Counted from the first letter of the stretch, positions 8,131 to 17,537 are shown. The stretch: DNA of 64,000 nucleotides from Kaiparowitsia implicata GSE-PSE-MK54-09C (GCA_019359435.1 JAHHHI010000075.1:33638-97637); one strand, 5' to 3'. Notes: generated by a model not told the origin, from the letters alone. Translations and numbers: made by a program.

Positions 8131-8571
8131 TCAATCTATGCTGAAGACGTTCATCACTTCGTCGCCCAGGTGGTTGATGACCTTGACGGCGATTCGGCCA
8201 GATTTGGGTTTGGCGAATGGACGTGAGGTATCACTGTATAAGGATTCCCAAGCTTCTTCATCAATCTCGGCTTTGAGGGTTGTTTTTAGGGATTTGTAGG
8301 GATCGCTAGCTCCCAGGAAGTAGGCGTGGCGGACGAAGAAGCCCTCTTCGTTGTAGTCGGTATCGATGAACCAGCAGGCGATTTCGTCGGCATTGCTAGA
8401 GCGGACTTTACCAGATTGGGGATGGAAGACATCGACGCCGTGAATTTTTACTTGGATTCTGCCATCGTCTGTGGGAGTGATGTCAATGTCTGGCTCACCA
8501 AAGATGACGAACAGGTTGCCCGCCTCGGTGTTTTTGAGCGTGTCGGCCCGTACTAGGCCGCATCCCTGTGC
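8131..8571 (-). pseudogene. DNA methyltransferase, C-terminal fragment
   Basis: The open stretch has no start codon context and encodes GLVRADTLKNTEAGNLFVIF, GEPDIDI, GVDVFHPQSGKVRSSNADEI, ACWFIDTDYNEEGFFVRHAY, FLGASDPYKSLKTTLKAEID and ends GRIAVKVINHLGDEVMNVF. This resembles the C-terminal region of large adenine-specific DNA methyltransferases (type III Mod-like) of cyanobacteria. The catalytic DPPY part is absent and the kinase gene lies directly upstream, so the N-terminus has been deleted. No matching restriction gene is seen. Confidence 0.6.
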
Positions 8572-8615
8572 TCAAAGCCCTATTGATGAATCTGATGAAT
8601 CTCCCAAGTCCCCAC

Positions 8616-10724
8616 CTATGAATCCCCTGCCCCTGCGCCTGAACCAATGGGCTCATCCTCTGCGGGGTTCTCTGGAGGGCTCTCGGGTGCAGGCGTTGTG
8701 GTCACTTGGTCTGCGGCTAAGTTCACGGTGTACTCAATCGGGGTGTCCACATTGGATACCACGACTACTTCATAAAAGCCTGACTGGGGCAGTTCTCTAG
8801 ACCATTGGGTTTCAGGTGAGTCTTCGAGCAGTACGGGTCGATCTTGTGTGGGCACCGGGAGGTAAAGCGATAGCAGCGTCGATTGCGGTGGGGCTTGCAC
8901 ATTGAGCCGAAACAGTTGCCCTTGCGACAGCTCGGCAATATAGACCTTGCCTGCGCCTGGCGGCAGGGTGCCGTTGACGGCTGTGCTGAATTCGCTTTGG
9001 GGAATTTGCACCTGCTCTAGGCGATCGCCCGATTGCAGTGCCCGCAACTGGTCAAGGGCGATCGCCTGCCACACCTGCCCAATCGGCAAGTCAATAAATT
9101 CCTCGCCGCGCCATTCTGGAAACAGGTAGAAGAACCGCCCATCGGCCAAGTCATTGAGCGCTCGGCTACTGACATTGAGTTGGTTAACCTCACTGCGCCA
9201 TCCCTGGCGATCGCTCGTGGTGAAGCCCCCCAATCGGCGGCGTGACTCGGCACTTAAATGTTGCTCAAATAGGTCTAGCCATTCCACGGCGATCGCGTCC
9301 CACATCTCACGCCACGTGGCATCTTCTGGCCCTAGGCTGAGGCTACGCCCGCCTAACTCAGGATGCTGCCGATGAAAAGTGCTGTCGGTCAACCGCACCA
9401 AAAACGGAGAGGGCACACCCAACTGCTCCCGCCGGACGCGAATGTTCTCTTTGCGGGCCTGTTCTTCGGGTGAGTAGGGCGTGCTGGGCTGCTCTTCTAC
9501 CCGATCCTCTGCTGCGGGTAGCCACCAATCGCGGGTGAGCCAAGCTCCGGTGCCGACCGAGCCGAGCACCAACGCCACCAGCAAGAGCGTCAAAATGCCA
9601 GAGCCATCGCCACGGGGTTTGGCAGGTTTGGCCGATGAAGCCGGTGTCACAGCCGCCGCCGGGTAGGCAACTGTTCCCATCTGGGATGGAGGTGGAGCCA
9701 TGGGCGATCGCGCAACGGCCTGGGTGACATCCGTCTGAGGGGGCGACTTGGCATAGGCTGATGCGGGAGAGTGCGGGGAAGCAATGGGCGGCACGGTGCG
9801 ATAGGTGTCGAGATGTTGGAGCGATCGCAGCACCTCGGTCGCCGACTGATAGCGAGCCAGCGCATGGTTCGACAGCATCCGCTGCAGAATTCGTTGAAAT
9901 TCAGGACTCACCGTGATGGACGCTTGCCAGTTGGAGGCCAAGTCTGCCGGGTCACGCCCGGTCAGCAGCGCCAGCGCCGTCATGGCTAGTGCATACAAAT
10001 CACTATGGGGAAACACCCGCCCGTCCTGCAACTGTTCGTCAGGTGCATAGCCAACCTTGCCGACCCGTGTTAGATACGCCACCTCTGCCGGGGGTGCGCC
10101 GGACTTAGCCGCTGCCGCAATTACTTTGATCCCCCCAAAGTCAATCAGCACCGGCAGGTGATCCGCAGCGCGCAGAATCAAATTATCGGGTGAAATATCG
10201 CGGTGAATCACGCCCCGGCTGTGGATGTACTCCAGCACCGGCAGCAGGTGGGCCATCATCTGCACCACCTCGACCTCGGCAAACACTTGCCCCGTCTCTT
10301 GGCGCTCATTGAGCAACTGCTGATAGGTGGGGCCCTCCACATAGTCCTGCACCAAAAACAGCCGAGGTTGCTGCTCAAAAGTGGTACGAAACAGCTCGCG
10401 GAAGCGGGGAATTTGGGGATGTTGGAGTTGATAAAGCGCCCCTGCTTCCCGCTCAAATAGCTCCTCGGCCTTTTGCAGTGCGGGCTCTTCCCGCACCTGC
10501 GGGGCAAACTCCTTCAGCACGCATCGTTCTTGAAAGCGCGTCAGATCTTCGGCTAGATAGGTGCGCCCAAACCCCCCAGCCCCCAGCTGACGCAGGATTT
10601 GGTAGCGCTGTTCTAGCAGTTGATCCGTTCCAGAGGATTCGGCTTGAATTTGCTCGCCGCATAGGTAGCAAAAGTGGCTCCCTGCTACGTTTTGGTGCCC
10701 CTTGCTGCAATAAAGTGACGACAT
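8616..10724 (-). CDS. Serine/threonine protein kinase with zinc-ribbon N-terminus and membrane anchor
   Basis: The 702 residues comprise several parts. A zinc-ribbon-like start has C6, H10, C19 and C22. A kinase domain covers about residues 40-310, with glycine loop LGAGGFGRTYLAED, VLKEF lysine, catalytic HRDISPDN and IDFGG. A Pro/Ala-rich linker follows, then one membrane segment at about 376-398 (ILTLLLVALVLGSVG), then an extracytoplasmic region. The last 120 residues (PPGAGKVYIAELSQGQLFRL, FYEVVVVSNVDTPIEYTVNL) resemble a pre-peptidase C-terminal-type beta domain. The kinase is therefore cytoplasmic with an external sensor. It starts an apparent solo unit; the coiled-coil gene lies upstream on the same strand. 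Confidence 0.9.
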   Translation of the reverse strand: MSSLYCSKGHQNVAGSHFCYLCGEQIQAESSGTDQLLEQRYQILRQLGAGGFGRTYLAEDLTRFQERCVLKEFAPQVREEPALQKAEELFEREAGALYQLQHPQIPRFRELFRTTFEQQPRLFLVQDYVEGPTYQQLLNERQETGQVFAEVEVVQMMAHLLPVLEYIHSRGVIHRDISPDNLILRAADHLPVLIDFGGIKVIAAAAKSGAPPAEVAYLTRVGKVGYAPDEQLQDGRVFPHSDLYALAMTALALLTGRDPADLASNWQASITVSPEFQRILQRMLSNHALARYQSATEVLRSLQHLDTYRTVPPIASPHSPASAYAKSPPQTDVTQAVARSPMAPPPSQMGTVAYPAAAVTPASSAKPAKPRGDGSGILTLLLVALVLGSVGTGAWLTRDWWLPAAEDRVEEQPSTPYSPEEQARKENIRVRREQLGVPSPFLVRLTDSTFHRQHPELGGRSLSLGPEDATWREMWDAIAVEWLDLFEQHLSAESRRRLGGFTTSDRQGWRSEVNQLNVSSRALNDLADGRFFYLFPEWRGEEFIDLPIGQVWQAIALDQLRALQSGDRLEQVQIPQSEFSTAVNGTLPPGAGKVYIAELSQGQLFRLNVQAPPQSTLLSLYLPVPTQDRPVLLEDSPETQWSRELPQSGFYEVVVVSNVDTPIEYTVNLAADQVTTTPAPESPPENPAEDEPIGSGAGAGDS

Positions 10725-10855
10725 GCGTTATACCAATCTTTCCGAATCTTTCTGAACTCAGCCGATCCAAATAGAACTGCGGCTAGAGGGTCTGCTTAAG
10801 TGGGTGCGCCCGTTCACGTAAGGGCGTTTGGTGGGGAGGGTTTGGGGAATGGGCG

Positions 10856-12121
10856 TTAATAAGGGCGATAGTTTCGACGGCGCAGCAAAAACTCGGGGAT
10901 GTCGTGCAGGGTAAAGCGCGCAGCAGGGCTATCCCCCTGCGATTGAAGGTCTTCGCCCTCAATCAGGGTGGCAAATTCCACCACGGCCAACAGTTCTGAA
11001 AACAGCGCACTAAGGGCGGGATTGCTCTGCTCGTTGGCGAGGATATAGAGTTGGGTTTCTTCTAGCAGCTCGCGTAGGTGGGCGATTTGGCGCTGGCTGG
11101 TCAGATACTGGTCTTTCCAATGTTGAATCGCCGCTTCGTATTCGGTAGATTGCTGCGCTTGCTGAAAGACTTGCTCTTGTAGGTCGAGGGTTTGCTGTTC
11201 TAGCTCGTTAGAGCGGTGGCGGTGGCGATCGCCCTCGGTTTGCACTTCGTGACATCTGTGCTGCCACATCGACTGAAGCCGCAACTGCCGCGCCAGCTCA
11301 ATTTCTAGTTCTTCAACTTTAATCTGGGCTTTGGCAAGGTCGTGGCCTAGGGTGGCGATCGCCGGATTATGCTGAGCGCGCCATCGGGGCTTGGTGCTGC
11401 CAGGAGTGTGGCCGAGGGCGATCGCCTCAGCATTGGGATGAGGGGTGTCTGCGAGCTGGGCTTCTAACTCTGCAATGCGGCTGTCATTAAGGCTGAGGGC
11501 AATGGAGAGGTTCTGCACCTGCTGCTGTGCGGTTTCGAGCAGCCCTTGCAGCCGACTGGCAAGCTCTTGGGCCTGCTGGGCCTCTTGCTCTAGCTCGGTC
11601 ATGCGGTGTTGATTTGCCGTGAGCGCCGCTTGCAGCGCTTGAACTTGGCTGTCGAGGTGAAACGCACCAGGGCCGGGTGAGTTGAGCGATGGATGGGGGC
11701 GGGTATCGGGGTGCAGCGTGTGCTGCATCAAGGAACGGCTGCGATCGCGCACTTCGATCAAATGGGCGTCGATTACCTGCTGCTGCTGCTTGATCCGCAA
11801 GCGCAGACGGGCGATCGCCTGCTGTTGCACGCAGGCAAATTTCTCAGTCGCCGCCAGCTGTGACTCCAGCATCCCCTGCTCTTGCACTTTTAGGCGCATT
11901 TCTTCTAGGCAAGAGAGGGCTTGATCGAGCGCTTGCTCTAAGTGGTGAATGCGCGTTGTGCGATGGCGATCTTGGCTGCGCAGCAGCTCAACTTCGGTTG
12001 CTAGCGAAGCGCCCTCATCTGAGGCCGAATGCGGCACCAGCGGGCTGCTATGCTCACGGCTACCGTCTGTTTCCCCAGGCGGCATCGTCGAAAATACAGG
12101 GGTCGGTTCCAGATGAGACAC
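10856..12121 (-). CDS. Coiled-coil protein, unknown function
   Basis: The 421-residue protein is dominated by heptad-rich segments (about residues 40-120, 155-220 and 255-350), very rich in Gln, Glu, Leu and Ala. The start is a GTG (MSHLEPTP); an internal ATG 12 residues on is an alternative. There are no membrane segments or enzyme motifs. The C-terminus is a compact basic end (FLLRRRNYRPY). It follows the 106-residue gene by about 80 bases and precedes the Ser/Thr kinase gene, all on one strand, so a shared transcript is likely. The role is unknown; coiled coils of this kind act in scaffolds or cell-envelope assemblies. Confidence 0.7.
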   Translation of the reverse strand: MSHLEPTPVFSTMPPGETDGSREHSSPLVPHSASDEGASLATEVELLRSQDRHRTTRIHHLEQALDQALSCLEEMRLKVQEQGMLESQLAATEKFACVQQQAIARLRLRIKQQQQVIDAHLIEVRDRSRSLMQHTLHPDTRPHPSLNSPGPGAFHLDSQVQALQAALTANQHRMTELEQEAQQAQELASRLQGLLETAQQQVQNLSIALSLNDSRIAELEAQLADTPHPNAEAIALGHTPGSTKPRWRAQHNPAIATLGHDLAKAQIKVEELEIELARQLRLQSMWQHRCHEVQTEGDRHRHRSNELEQQTLDLQEQVFQQAQQSTEYEAAIQHWKDQYLTSQRQIAHLRELLEETQLYILANEQSNPALSALFSELLAVVEFATLIEGEDLQSQGDSPAARFTLHDIPEFLLRRRNYRPY

Positions 12122-12202
12122 ACAGAGCCTCCCGCGTTGCTGCTTTTGTTCAGTCTACAGGATGTATTCCCCAGGCGGGGAGATGAATGCTACGGAACCT
12201 CG

Positions 12203-12523
12203 CTAGAGGCTAGACGTATCAGAAATCACCTCAGGGATCGCGTCGGGGCTAGGTTTGGCATCGCCATTAAGGTCGCTGCCATTGGGATCACTGCTGTTAT
12301 TCAGTGCCCAGCGATAGTCAATGGGAATGCGGGCGCGATCGCAACTTTGCTCCAGATGTTTCTGCTGCGACAGCGCCTTTCGCAGGGTAATGATTAGCTC
12401 ATGCACCAGCTCTCGCTGCTGAGGATGGGACGCTACTGCAAAGGTTGTTTGCCGCTCAAGTAGCTGGAGCAGCAGTTCGTAATGAATATGCGACGGAAGT
12501 GGGATTGGGGGGTTCATAAACAC
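12203..12523 (-). CDS. Small conserved hypothetical protein
   Basis: The 106-residue protein has an N-terminal helical part (PLPSHIHYELLLQLLERQTT, HPQQRELVHELIITLRKALS) and a disordered Ser/Asp-rich tail. A second methionine two residues in (MNPPIPLP) may be the true start. No enzymatic motif is visible. The compact helical part looks like a conserved cyanobacterial family, but I cannot name it. It heads the minus-strand group with the coiled-coil protein and kinase. Confidence 0.55.
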   Translation of the reverse strand: MFMNPPIPLPSHIHYELLLQLLERQTTFAVASHPQQRELVHELIITLRKALSQQKHLEQSCDRARIPIDYRWALNNSSDPNGSDLNGDAKPSPDAIPEVISDTSSL

Positions 12524-13121
12524 TCAGCCAACAGGGTAGACAGAGACCTGTAACGTAGCGGCAGCAAGCCAAAATCGGCAAGTCACGTAAACGGGCGATC
12601 GCCGCTCATTCGCTGACTGACCTGGTTCGATTAAGGGGTGCTCCTCACTTATGATGCGCGTTATTTGAAGATAGTGCTTGCAACTGACTCACGAAAGCCG
12701 CAGCAGCGCTCATCACAATGAGGAAGCCGGGGGCAGGGTAAAAGGCCAAACGCCCTGGTTTATGAGGGATTTAGTCTATCAAGTGAGTTCTATTGCGACT
12801 AGCGTAACCGTTGGATTAAGCTGTGCCATTATTGTGGTGAAACTGCTGCACAATCAGGGTTTCATCACAATAAAAATTAAATCGGCGCTTTCATCGCGAT
12901 GGCTTTGGGATCAGAGCGTTTAGACGCAGCGGCAGCCTTTGTTTGCATTTCACTATATTCACAGATTTCTCTGGCGAAAAGCATGACGGCTTGGGCCTAT
13001 ATTAAATCTTCATCCGAGCGTCAGTTTAATGGCACGAGTTTCCGCCATTGCAGCCCCGCAACGCAGGGCTGCAATGGCGCTATCGAATTCTCATTCATCC
13101 GAATCATCTGCTTAACTGGGG
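12524..13121. other. Intergenic region with no firm gene
   Basis: It holds a weak plus-strand frame (12762-12923, one hydrophobic stretch, no ribosome binding site) that I do not accept as a gene, and the hairpin at 13044-13078 downstream of ackA. Much of 12780-12960 is AT-richer than its surroundings. Confidence 0.5.
13044..13078 (-). terminator. Strong hairpin downstream of ackA
   Basis: GCCATTGCAGCCC and its exact complement form a 13-bp stem around CGCAACGCA, about 44 bases past the ackA stop. Flanking CACGAGTTTCC and GCTATCGAATTCTC look like degenerate ends of the MITE family, so the terminator may derive from a mobile repeat. Confidence 0.6.
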
Positions 13122-14339
13122 TCAACTGTGGGCCAGATGCCAGCAATCCTGGGCGATCGCCCAATCTTCTTGAGTATGAATTGCCAAAATTCGCACAGCG
13201 GAGTCCGACGTGGCAATGTCAATGTCGTGGGGCGATCGCACATTCTTGACCGCATCCACCGCTAGTCCTAAAAACTCAAACCCCTGACAGGCTGACGCGC
13301 GCAGAGCCGGTGCGTTTTCCCCGATTCCCGCTGTGAAGACGAGCGCATCTAACCCGCCCAGGCTGGGCAGCATGGCCCCAATGTGGAACCGCAAGCGGTA
13401 TAGGTAGACCTCTAAGGCGAGCTGGGCACGGTCATTGCCCTGGGCGATCGCCCGATCGATCTGGCGCATATCGGCAGACACTCCCGAGAGTCCTGCCATC
13501 CCCGATTCTTTGTTAAGCAGCCGATCGAGGTCATCGGCAGACTGCCCATGCTGGCGCATCAGGTGAATCAAAATGCTGGGATCAATGGAGCCCGAGCGGG
13601 TGCCCATCATCAGCCCTTCGAGCGGGGTAAATCCCATGGTTGTGTTGACGCATTCTCCGCCCTTTACCGCAGAGAGGGACGCGCCATTGCCCAAATGACA
13701 GATGATTAGCCGCAGCGACTGGGGAGCACGCCCCAGCAGTTGCGCCGCCCGCTGGGCGCAGTAGCGGTGGCTAATGCCGTGGAAGCCGTAGCGCTGCACG
13801 CCCTTTTCATACCATTCATAGGGGATGGGATAGACGGTAGCGGCTTGGGGCAGTGTTGCGTGAAAGGCTGTGTCAAACACGGCAACTTGGGGCACATTGC
13901 CCAATGCTTGCTCAATGGCCTCAATGCCCTGCAAATTGGCGGGATTGTGGATGGGGGCAAACATGGAGAGGCGGGCGATCGCCCCCTTTACGTCCTCCGT
14001 GACTCGCACGCTGTCGCGATACTCGGTGCCGCCATGCACCACGCGATGCCCGACTATCTCAATTTCAGCAGGCTTTGCTATCACTGCGGTTTCTCCCATC
14101 CACAGGGTTTTGAGCAACCGCTCTACCGCATCCGAGCGCGGCTCGCCGGGGACAGACTCTTGCAGCGATGCCCCGTGACGGGTGGACACAGCGATCTCGG
14201 CAGCGTCTGCCTGCGCCGTCCAGTCCACCGATCCCCTCCACAGCGGTGCCGGTGCTGCCGCTGGCAACGCATCCGCTGGCAGGTCATAGAGACAACTCTT
14301 TTGGCTGCTAGAGCCCGCATTCATCACCAGAATTTTCAT
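13122..14339 (-). CDS. ackA: Acetate kinase
   Basis: It converts acetyl phosphate and ADP to acetate and ATP (reversible). Family motifs in order are MKILVMNAGSSSQKS, GHRVVHGG, AVFDTAFHATLPQAATVYPI (catalytic region), ICHLGNGASL, GLMMGTRSGSIDP and FTAGIGENAP. The start is placed at MKILVMNAG (14339); an open frame upstream of it is non-homologous. The length of 405 residues is typical. The phosphotransacetylase partner is not in the window. The gene lies 120 bases downstream of the polyferredoxin fusion gene on the same strand, so both may respond to the same redox or fermentative conditions. Confidence 0.95.
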   Translation of the reverse strand: MKILVMNAGSSSQKSCLYDLPADALPAAAPAPLWRGSVDWTAQADAAEIAVSTRHGASLQESVPGEPRSDAVERLLKTLWMGETAVIAKPAEIEIVGHRVVHGGTEYRDSVRVTEDVKGAIARLSMFAPIHNPANLQGIEAIEQALGNVPQVAVFDTAFHATLPQAATVYPIPYEWYEKGVQRYGFHGISHRYCAQRAAQLLGRAPQSLRLIICHLGNGASLSAVKGGECVNTTMGFTPLEGLMMGTRSGSIDPSILIHLMRQHGQSADDLDRLLNKESGMAGLSGVSADMRQIDRAIAQGNDRAQLALEVYLYRLRFHIGAMLPSLGGLDALVFTAGIGENAPALRASACQGFEFLGLAVDAVKNVRSPHDIDIATSDSAVRILAIHTQEDWAIAQDCWHLAHS

Positions 14340-14458
14340 GGGATAGTCCAATCGGCAAGGGTCAGGGTGTGAATAGATGTATCTAATAGATTTATTGACC
14401 AATCTATAAATCGAGGGTGATGGCAACTGGGTCAGAGTAAAGGAGCGGGACGACAGCT

Positions 14459-17047
14459 TTACACACCCACCACCAATTGCCAAATCCACACGGCTAGCCC
14501 CAGCGTGGCTATATGCTGCGGTAGCAGATGCAAAAAGGGTTGCCGAGCAATTTTTTGGGTGAGAACCACGCTGAGCCCCACACCCAGCACAATCAACACG
14601 CCTTGCAAAAAGGCGATGACGGCAGGATGTGCGATCGCCACCAGCGTCTCGCCCCCGCTCATGCCCACGGTCGCCAGAGAGACAGGCACCACCCGCCCCA
14701 TCTCGGTCAGCCCCAACCGCAGGTAGTGGGCCAAGTTGCAGGTGAGCACGATGGGCAGATAGCCATAGGCTAGCTCCACCAGCCGCCGAGGTCGCGGAGA
14801 AACAAGGCGGAGCACTGCATGGGCAAGCAGGGCGATCGCCCCGGGAATAAGCAGGGCGATCGCCCCCAAACCCAGATGCCAGCCGCTATTCCCCAGTGCT
14901 GCCACCATGGCACGATGAGCCGCATCGGGATCAAGCCCTGCCACCGTGCCCCATCCACCCTGGGCTAGCACCTCTGGCAGGCGATGCAGCACCACTGCTC
15001 CCCACAGCAAAAACAGAAGGCACACCTCGGCTGCGGTCGGTTTGTGAGTCGTCCAGAGTTCAATGCCAGGGGGGCGAAGGTTGAGCTCGACCGATCGATG
15101 GGGGCAGGCTTTGAGGCAGGTCATGCAGAGCACGCAGTCGCGATTGTCTTGTAGCTGCGCTGGATGGGAATAAATCGGACAGCCGTTTGTCTCCTGCCCT
15201 TCGCCTTTTTCTGGCCCGCCCTTATAGCACTGGTAGGTGGTGCAGCTCGCGGAACAAATGCCCTGCTGCGCCCGCAGCTCTAGCATCGACAGCTTGGCGA
15301 ATAGGCCATTCATGCCACCGATCGGGCAGAGATAGCGGCACCAAAATCGTCGCTCAAACAGCAGCGAGAAGATGACTGCTCCAGCGGTGATCAGCAGCAA
15401 CAGGCAGCCCGAGAGGTAGGCGGTGTTCTCCAGATTCCACACCTCTTCCCAGAGCAAAATTAGGGTGAATAAGCCAAACAAAAACCAGCCGCCGATCTGC
15501 TCTGCTTCTCGACGGGGCCAGGGCAAGAGCTGACGCGGCCACACCTTCAGCGAAAGCCGCTGCGCCAGTTCGCCATAGATCATAAAGGGGCACACGGCGC
15601 ACCAGATGCGTCCTAAAAATAAATACACGGCTAGCCCCAGCGGCCACCACCAGGCCCAAAACAGATTCAGGGCAATGTTGCGATCGCGGCTTTGAGGCCC
15701 CAGCATCAGCACCGCTACCACAACCGCAAAGCCCCCGAGCACCAGCCCATAGTTGATGCGGTCGGGCCACCAGGGGCTGCGCAAGAATCGCCGCAGCCAG
15801 GGATAGCCATTCAGCACATTGAACCGAAACCGCCGATTTTTGCTAGACCCGCTGGACCAAAACACCTCTTCGGTCAAATCAGGCGAGCCGTTGGACTGAA
15901 TGATGGCCCGTTCTACAAGACTTTCTAACTCTGAGAGATTGCCAGGAAAGTCGTAGCTTTGCAGCCGCCGCAGGGCCTCGGGGGTGAGCTGGGGGCGCGT
16001 GATGCCTTTGCCTTTGCAGTAGAGGTTGATGTAGTAGTTTGCCTGGGTGTCGATGTCGCCCTTTCGCACCCGCAGCGGCGGCACTTTGATCACATGCCCT
16101 GATTTGCACTGCCGCTCGTAGTCGGGCAGGGTGCGCTCTGTGGTCAGAATAATGCGGGCCTCGCTGGTGCGGGCCTCTGGCGGCGGCTCTCCCTCGCGGG
16201 CGATGGGGCTATATTCCCCCGTGTCGATCAGGTGCAATAGCTTAGGCTTGAGGGCGGCGGGAATGTCTTCTGCATTGTTCAACAGCAGGGTGCCGGTGCC
16301 CAGCCAGTTCAGCAGCCCTGGCTTGCCGCCAACGCGCCCAAACAGGTCGCTGCCGTTGGGCTGGAGCATGTCGCCGTTGAGCTTGATCATGGGCTGTTTG
16401 CGATCGCCCCCGCCAAAGTGAATCAGCGCTGCGGCATTGTCTTTGCCCAATCCCGGCTCTCCAAAAATCATCACCGGCTGGCGATCTTGGGATGCTTTTT
16501 TAATCGCCTGCCGCAGCCGCACGGCATAGCGACTGCTGCCGACGATCCCCCGTCTCACGCGCGCGACTAAGTAAGGCCGCAGCGCAGTTTGGCGCTCTTG
16601 CTCAAAAGCGAGTTGAGCGGTGACATCGCTCAGTTCGTCTGCCAGTTGCTGCGACACGCTGCGCCCTAGGGCGGGGTAGCGATCGGCCAACTCTAGCAGG
16701 CGATCGCGCGGCACCGTCCACAGCTCACTCTCGCAGAGGGTGACGGCAGTGCGCTCTGCATGACGATCGAGCAGCACGTCTTTGAAATAGAGTAATGACC
16801 CCGGCAGCAGGCTCAGCACATCGGCAGCGCTATTAGGGCGGGTGCGATAGCTCTCAATGCGGCCTGATTTGAGAATGTAGAAGGCAGGTGGGGGGGTATC
16901 TTCTAGGGCTAGGCGGCGGTTTTCGGGCACTGTTTCGATCTGGATTTCGGCGGCGATCGCCCCCAGAGCCTCCGCTGCTTGGTCTCCCAGCATCTCTCCT
17001 AACTCGGTATGCTGCTGCAACCATGCCGCCCGATCCGCGTTGTCCAT
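14459..17047 (-). CDS. Cyclic-nucleotide-domain / degenerate sigma-54-type AAA / NapH-like membrane polyferredoxin fusion
   Basis: The 862 residues form three parts. Residues 35-150 resemble a CRP-type cNMP-binding domain. Residues 165-395 resemble the sigma-54-activator AAA+ domain, with a Walker A-like GEPGLGKD (196-203) and sensor block DFPGNLSELESLVERA. The GAFTGA sigma-54 contact loop is missing and the Walker B acids are replaced (TLLLNNAED, 253-261). Residues 430-862 are membrane segments with NosR/NapH-type cysteines (WCAVCP, FWCRYLCP) and a 4Fe-4S motif CVLCMTCLKACP (C638, C641, C644, C648). There is no DNA-binding HTH. A membrane redox protein with a cytoplasmic sensory head is likely. 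It is divergent from an ArsR gene and upstream of ackA. Confidence 0.85.
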   Translation of the reverse strand: MDNADRAAWLQQHTELGEMLGDQAAEALGAIAAEIQIETVPENRRLALEDTPPPAFYILKSGRIESYRTRPNSAADVLSLLPGSLLYFKDVLLDRHAERTAVTLCESELWTVPRDRLLELADRYPALGRSVSQQLADELSDVTAQLAFEQERQTALRPYLVARVRRGIVGSSRYAVRLRQAIKKASQDRQPVMIFGEPGLGKDNAAALIHFGGGDRKQPMIKLNGDMLQPNGSDLFGRVGGKPGLLNWLGTGTLLLNNAEDIPAALKPKLLHLIDTGEYSPIAREGEPPPEARTSEARIILTTERTLPDYERQCKSGHVIKVPPLRVRKGDIDTQANYYINLYCKGKGITRPQLTPEALRRLQSYDFPGNLSELESLVERAIIQSNGSPDLTEEVFWSSGSSKNRRFRFNVLNGYPWLRRFLRSPWWPDRINYGLVLGGFAVVVAVLMLGPQSRDRNIALNLFWAWWWPLGLAVYLFLGRIWCAVCPFMIYGELAQRLSLKVWPRQLLPWPRREAEQIGGWFLFGLFTLILLWEEVWNLENTAYLSGCLLLLITAGAVIFSLLFERRFWCRYLCPIGGMNGLFAKLSMLELRAQQGICSASCTTYQCYKGGPEKGEGQETNGCPIYSHPAQLQDNRDCVLCMTCLKACPHRSVELNLRPPGIELWTTHKPTAAEVCLLFLLWGAVVLHRLPEVLAQGGWGTVAGLDPDAAHRAMVAALGNSGWHLGLGAIALLIPGAIALLAHAVLRLVSPRPRRLVELAYGYLPIVLTCNLAHYLRLGLTEMGRVVPVSLATVGMSGGETLVAIAHPAVIAFLQGVLIVLGVGLSVVLTQKIARQPFLHLLPQHIATLGLAVWIWQLVVGV

Positions 17048-17229
17048 GCCCGTTCTCCTGCAATGCCCATCCTATGCCTCAAGGGTATCAAGCAGTTCTA
17101 GAGCAACGGGTGCTAAGCCCCAAGTTCTTACAAAACGTGAACTTTGGGATGCGGCAGAGAGGCACTAGAAGAGAGGGAAAATTCGGGATGAACGTTACAG
17201 GCTGTGATACTGAGGGCACGTGATGCCAA

Positions 17230-17277
17230 AAAGGGGCGATCGCCCTAAGCCAGAAGAGCAGGGGCGATCGCCCCTTT
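17230..17277. repeat. Inverted repeat built from two HIP1 sites
   Basis: AAAGGGGCGATCGCCC (17230-17245) and GGGCGATCGCCCCTTT (17262-17277) are exact complements separated by 16 bases. Each arm is itself palindromic through the HIP1 octamer. It could form a long hairpin on either strand. Confidence 0.75.
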
Positions 17278-17383
17278 CTGAGATTGAGTCCATGATTCTT
17301 TACTGAACTGATGTGTTATTTCGTTGACGATTAGCGCGCTATCAAGTTAAACCAGGTATGTTTCGATGAGTGCTTGAACTACA

Positions 17384-17417
17384 AGTGACCTAGGCGTTTG
17401 TTTGGGTCGCTTTTTTT
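17384..17417 (+). terminator. Rho-independent terminator upstream of arsR
   Basis: AGTGACC pairs with GGTCGCT (one G-T), followed by a run of seven T. It lies 120 bases before the arsR start on the same strand, so it either ends a small RNA or acts as an attenuator in the arsR leader. Confidence 0.6.
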
Positions 17418-17537
17418 ATTATGTTTTTATTCTGTGAGCAACCTGTGGGCAAATAAGTTCACTACTCTATCTCTACTAACGACTTGACTGATACTATCTA
17501 GGGATCTGATACTGCCATTTTTTGGGACTGAATCACG

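Larger units (their letters stand above)
17048..17537. other. Divergent intergenic region between the polyferredoxin fusion and arsR
   Basis: It contains a HIP1-based inverted repeat (17230-17277) and a plus-strand terminator (17384-17417). The arsR promoter should lie after or around the terminator. I see no protein gene. A short transcript ending at 17417 is possible. Confidence 0.5.

Noticed and set aside
12612..12627. GGTTCGATT sequence suggesting a tRNA T-arm
   Set aside because: No acceptor, D or anticodon stems can be formed around it.
12678..12923. 81-residue frame with a hydrophobic stretch
   Set aside because: TTG start, no ribosome binding site; the hydrophobic run alone is weak evidence.
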